From V1-33 sp964523105 (GTDB taxonomy: Bacteria; Verrucomicrobiota; Verrucomicrobiia; Verrucomicrobiales; V1-33), in assembly GCA_964523105.1 (NCBI GenBank), contig CAZFZN010000002.1, positions 62,001 to 126,000 on the forward strand: 64,000 nt of DNA. Direction: 5' to 3'. Positions 61,592 to 64,000 of this stretch are shown here, in pieces; the stretch's first letter is position 1; each line of letters starts with the position of its first letter. Position numbers and translations under genes: made by a program. The notes under the pieces were generated by a model. The model searched no databases and was not told where the DNA came from. It was given only the letters and a program-made list of their open reading frames with translations.

Positions 61592-64000
61592 ATGCTGCGA
61601 CTTTTCTGTCTCCTCTCCGTCCTCGCCGCCGCCTCCGCCCGGGGGGCGCTGCCCGCCGACCATGCCGAACGCATGACGAAAGGGCTGGAGATGTTCAAGG
61701 AGGCCGGGCCGCTGCTCAAGGAACACTGCGTGCAGTGCCACGGCGGGGAGAAACTCAAAGGCGACTTCGATCTCGCGACCCGCGAAGGGCTGCTGCTGGG
61801 CGGCGCGGAGGGCGTGGCCGTGGTGCCGTTCGATGCCGCGGGGAGCCGGCTGATGAAACTGATCCGGCACGAGGAGGACCCTCACATGCCGGAGAAGAAG
61901 CCTCAGCTTTCGGCCGAAAACATCGCCAAAATCGCGGCGTGGATCGACCACGGAGCCCCCTACGAGGCCCCGCTCGTGGCCGGCAAGGCCCCGCCGCGCG
62001 ACAAATCGAAAGTGACGGAGGAAGACCGCAAATGGTGGGCCTTCCAGCCATTGACGAATCCGCCGGTGCCGGCCGGCGCAGAGCATCCGGTGGATGCCTT
62101 CCTCCTGGCCAAAGCGGCGGAGAAAAACCTGTCGCTCAATCCTCCCGCTGACGCCCGCGTGTTGCTGCGCCGTGCATTTCTCACGCTCACGGGACTGCCG
62201 CCGGCGGCGGAGGAAGGCAACGCTCTTCAGGGGGGCCACGTCTTAAATCTTCAATCTCAAATCGACAAGCTCCTCGCCTCGCCGCACTACGGGGAGCGCT
62301 GGGCGCGTCACTGGCTCGACGTGGCGAGATTTGCGGAGAGCTCGGGATTCGAGCACGACTACGACCGCCCGCACGCATGGCATTACCGCGATTTCGTGAT
62401 CCGTGCCTTCAATGCCGACATGCCGGTGACGCAGTTCATGCAGTGGCAGCTCGCAGGCGATGAATTCGCGCCGGGCAATGCCGAAGCCCTGATGGCCACC
62501 GGATTTCTCGGCGCCGGCGTTTTTCCCACGCAAATCACCGCCAACGAAGTCGAGCGCGTCCGCTACGATGCGCTCGACGACATGCTCGCCACCACCGGCA
62601 GCGCCATGCTTGGCCTAACCATCGGGTGTGCGCGCTGTCACGATCACAAATACGAACCCATTCCGGCGCACGACTATTACCGGATGCTGTCCACCTTCAC
62701 GACGACCGTGCGCAGCAATGTGGAGCTGGAACTCGATCCGGACCGCGCCGCGGAGGCCAAAGCAAAGCATGAAGCGGAACGGACGGCGCTCACCGCGGAA
62801 CTGAATTCATGGGAGGCAACGGAGCTGCGCCCGCAGTTCGACGCCTGGCTTAATTCCGGTGCTGCCGATGTGCAGTCAGGCGGCTGGCAGCTCGCAGACG
62901 GCGAGTTGAAGTCCAAAGGCGGTGCGACTTTCAAGAAGCTGGCCGACGGCTCATGGCTCGCGGAGGGGAAGAATGCGGCGAACGATGTTTATACCTTCAC
63001 CGTATGGGCGGAAGGCATCACGAGCGCGCTCAAGTTGGAGGCTCTGGCGGACGATTCCATGAAGCACAAAGGCCCGGGCCGCGCGGCGAACGGGAACTTC
63101 GCACTCAGCCGCATCGGCATCACATGGCTCGACCCCAACACGAACCGGGAGCGCGGGATAAAGTTGCGGCCCGGCGAGTTCACGCATCAGCAGAATGGCG
63201 GCGGACTTTCCGTGGCCAGCTCACTGGACAGCGATCCCAAAACGGGCTGGGCGGTGGATGGCCAGATCGGCCGGGACCAGGCCGCGGTGTTCCTTTTCGA
63301 TCCTCCGCTGGCGCTTCACGGCAGGCCAAAAGTGACGGTCACCCTGGAATTCGCCGTAAATACCAGCCATAACATCGGGCGCCCGCGCTTCTCATTCGCC
63401 GGTGAGGGCATTCCAAAACTGAACGAGGCCCCTCTGCCGGCGGAAGTGCTCGCTCTCGCGCCGAAACTGAAGTCTCCCGCCACCCTCACCGCAGCGGAGC
63501 GCGATGCGCTCTATCAATGGTGGCGCACGCGTCAGCCCGGCGTTCAGGAGCGCGCAAAGAAAATCGCAGAGCACGCGGCGAAGGCTCCGAAAACCACCGA
63601 ACCGGTCATGGTGTGCGTGGAGGGTTATGAACCGATCGTGATGCACTCCCAGGGGCCCCCATTCCTCAAGGAAACCCACCACCTCCGCCGCGGTGATGCG
63701 AACATGAAACAGGAGATCGCCACGCAGAGTTACCTCCAGGTGCTGATGCGCGGAGCCGATGAAAAGCGCTGGGCATGGTCGCCGCCGGAGGGCGCGAAGT
63801 CGTCAGGCCGCCGGCGTTCGCTGGCCCGGTGGATCACCGACGTGGAACACGGCGCCGGCGCACTCATGGCCCGCGTCATGGTGAACCGCCTCTGGCAGCA
63901 TCACTTCGGACGCGGCATCGTCGCCACTCCCAACGACTTTGGAAAAACCGGCGCCCCGCCGTCGCATCCGGAGCTGCTCGATTACCTTGCCGGCGAACTG
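61592..64000 (+). CDS. PSCyt1-DUF1549-DUF1553 protein (C-terminus beyond the window)
   Basis: The first 803 residues of a family usually about 900-1050 long; the frame is open to the right edge. ATG 61592 opens a signal peptide (MLRLFCLLSVLAAASARG); ATG 61571 is also in frame. PSCyt1 haem motif CVQCH near residue 50, DUF1549 (YGERWARHWLDVARFAESSGFEHD) near 230, a second CARCH near 347, a 250-residue insert, then DUF1553 (LARWITDVEHG, MVNRLWQHHFGRGIVATPNDFG) from about 740. A DUF1501 gene is expected just past the edge. Predicted periplasmic multihaem protein, function unknown. Confidence 0.93.
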   Translation, partial: MLRLFCLLSVLAAASARGALPADHAERMTKGLEMFKEAGPLLKEHCVQCHGGEKLKGDFDLATREGLLLGGAEGVAVVPFDAAGSRLMKLIRHEEDPHMPEKKPQLSAENIAKIAAWIDHGAPYEAPLVAGKAPPRDKSKVTEEDRKWWAFQPLTNPPVPAGAEHPVDAFLLAKAAEKNLSLNPPADARVLLRRAFLTLTGLPPAAEEGNALQGGHVLNLQSQIDKLLASPHYGERWARHWLDVARFAESSGFEHDYDRPHAWHYRDFVIRAFNADMPVTQFMQWQLAGDEFAPGNAEALMATGFLGAGVFPTQITANEVERVRYDALDDMLATTGSAMLGLTIGCARCHDHKYEPIPAHDYYRMLSTFTTTVRSNVELELDPDRAAEAKAKHEAERTALTAELNSWEATELRPQFDAWLNSGAADVQSGGWQLADGELKSKGGATFKKLADGSWLAEGKNAANDVYTFTVWAEGITSALKLEALADDSMKHKGPGRAANGNFALSRIGITWLDPNTNRERGIKLRPGEFTHQQNGGGLSVASSLDSDPKTGWAVDGQIGRDQAAVFLFDPPLALHGRPKVTVTLEFAVNTSHNIGRPRFSFAGEGIPKLNEAPLPAEVLALAPKLKSPATLTAAERDALYQWWRTRQPGVQERAKKIAEHAAKAPKTTEPVMVCVEGYEPIVMHSQGPPFLKETHHLRRGDANMKQEIATQSYLQVLMRGADEKRWAWSPPEGAKSSGRRRSLARWITDVEHGAGALMARVMVNRLWQHHFGRGIVATPNDFGKTGAPPSHPELLDYLAGEL

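Noticed and set aside
1..64000. tRNA, rRNA or CRISPR array
   Set aside because: No cloverleaf, rRNA-like stretch or regularly spaced direct repeats were found; the repeats present are inverted and dispersed. tRNA detection by eye is not exhaustive.

Overview
The window is one continuous stretch of GC-rich bacterial chromosome, most probably from the phylum Verrucomicrobiota (PVC group). The signs are: planctomycete/verrucomicrobial families (DUF1501, DUF1549/DUF1553 proteins with CxxCH haem motifs, an SHD1-cytochrome protein), three PEP-CTERM exported proteins, very large secreted lamin-tail/CotH, thrombospondin-type-3 and PATR beta-strand proteins, a Tat-exported Gfo/Idh/MocA oxidoreductase, a formylglycine sulfatase, and a LexA gene preceded by a GTTC-N4-GAAC operator. 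Shine-Dalgarno sites are weak or absent at most starts. I found no rRNA, tRNA, CRISPR array, transposase or phage gene.

Layout. 1-8.0 kb: a parvulin lipoprotein, pdxA, a Tat oxidoreductase, a HEAT-repeat protein, a divergent sugar-kinase/aldolase pair and a sulfatase. 8.2-12.7 kb: secA, lgt and a small C70-like cysteine protease convergent with lgt. 12.8-20.7 kb: a 2271-residue cell-surface protein and a PEP-CTERM protein on the minus strand, the latter ending in a strong terminator. 21-31.5 kb: two membrane-anchored helical proteins, a large LamG/cytochrome/beta-propeller protein, a probable outer-membrane barrel and a propeller/choice-of-anchor-D protein. 31.6-39.4 kb: a small membrane protein, DUF1501, apaG, thiD, a catalytically degenerate S41 homologue, a subtilase, and pyrR-pyrB. 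39.4-46 kb: two paralogous calcium-repeat proteins and two PEP-CTERM proteins on the minus strand. 46.2-49 kb: metG, moaE, DUF4870 and a short membrane peptide. 49-53 kb: a PATR protein and an ECF sigma factor. 53.1-58.8 kb: lexA and one open frame that joins a Y-family polymerase to a C-family (DnaE2-like) polymerase. 58.9-64 kb: a coiled-coil membrane protein, a small secreted protein, an SHD1-cytochrome, and a DUF1549/DUF1553 protein cut off by the window edge.

Most interesting locus. lexA carries a near-perfect SOS box. The gene after it encodes a 1675-residue protein that appears to contain two different DNA polymerases: an intact DinB-like N-terminal half (catalytic Asp and Asp-Glu present) and a DnaE-like C-terminal half (PDIDIDF present, PHP metal ligands lost). 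The same gene holds four palindromic-repeat insertions from three unrelated families, all read through without a stop. Other copies of these families lie elsewhere in the window, at 31.9, 32.0 and 33.6 kb. A fourth inverted-repeat type sits directly before the start codons of this gene and of the HEAT-repeat gene.
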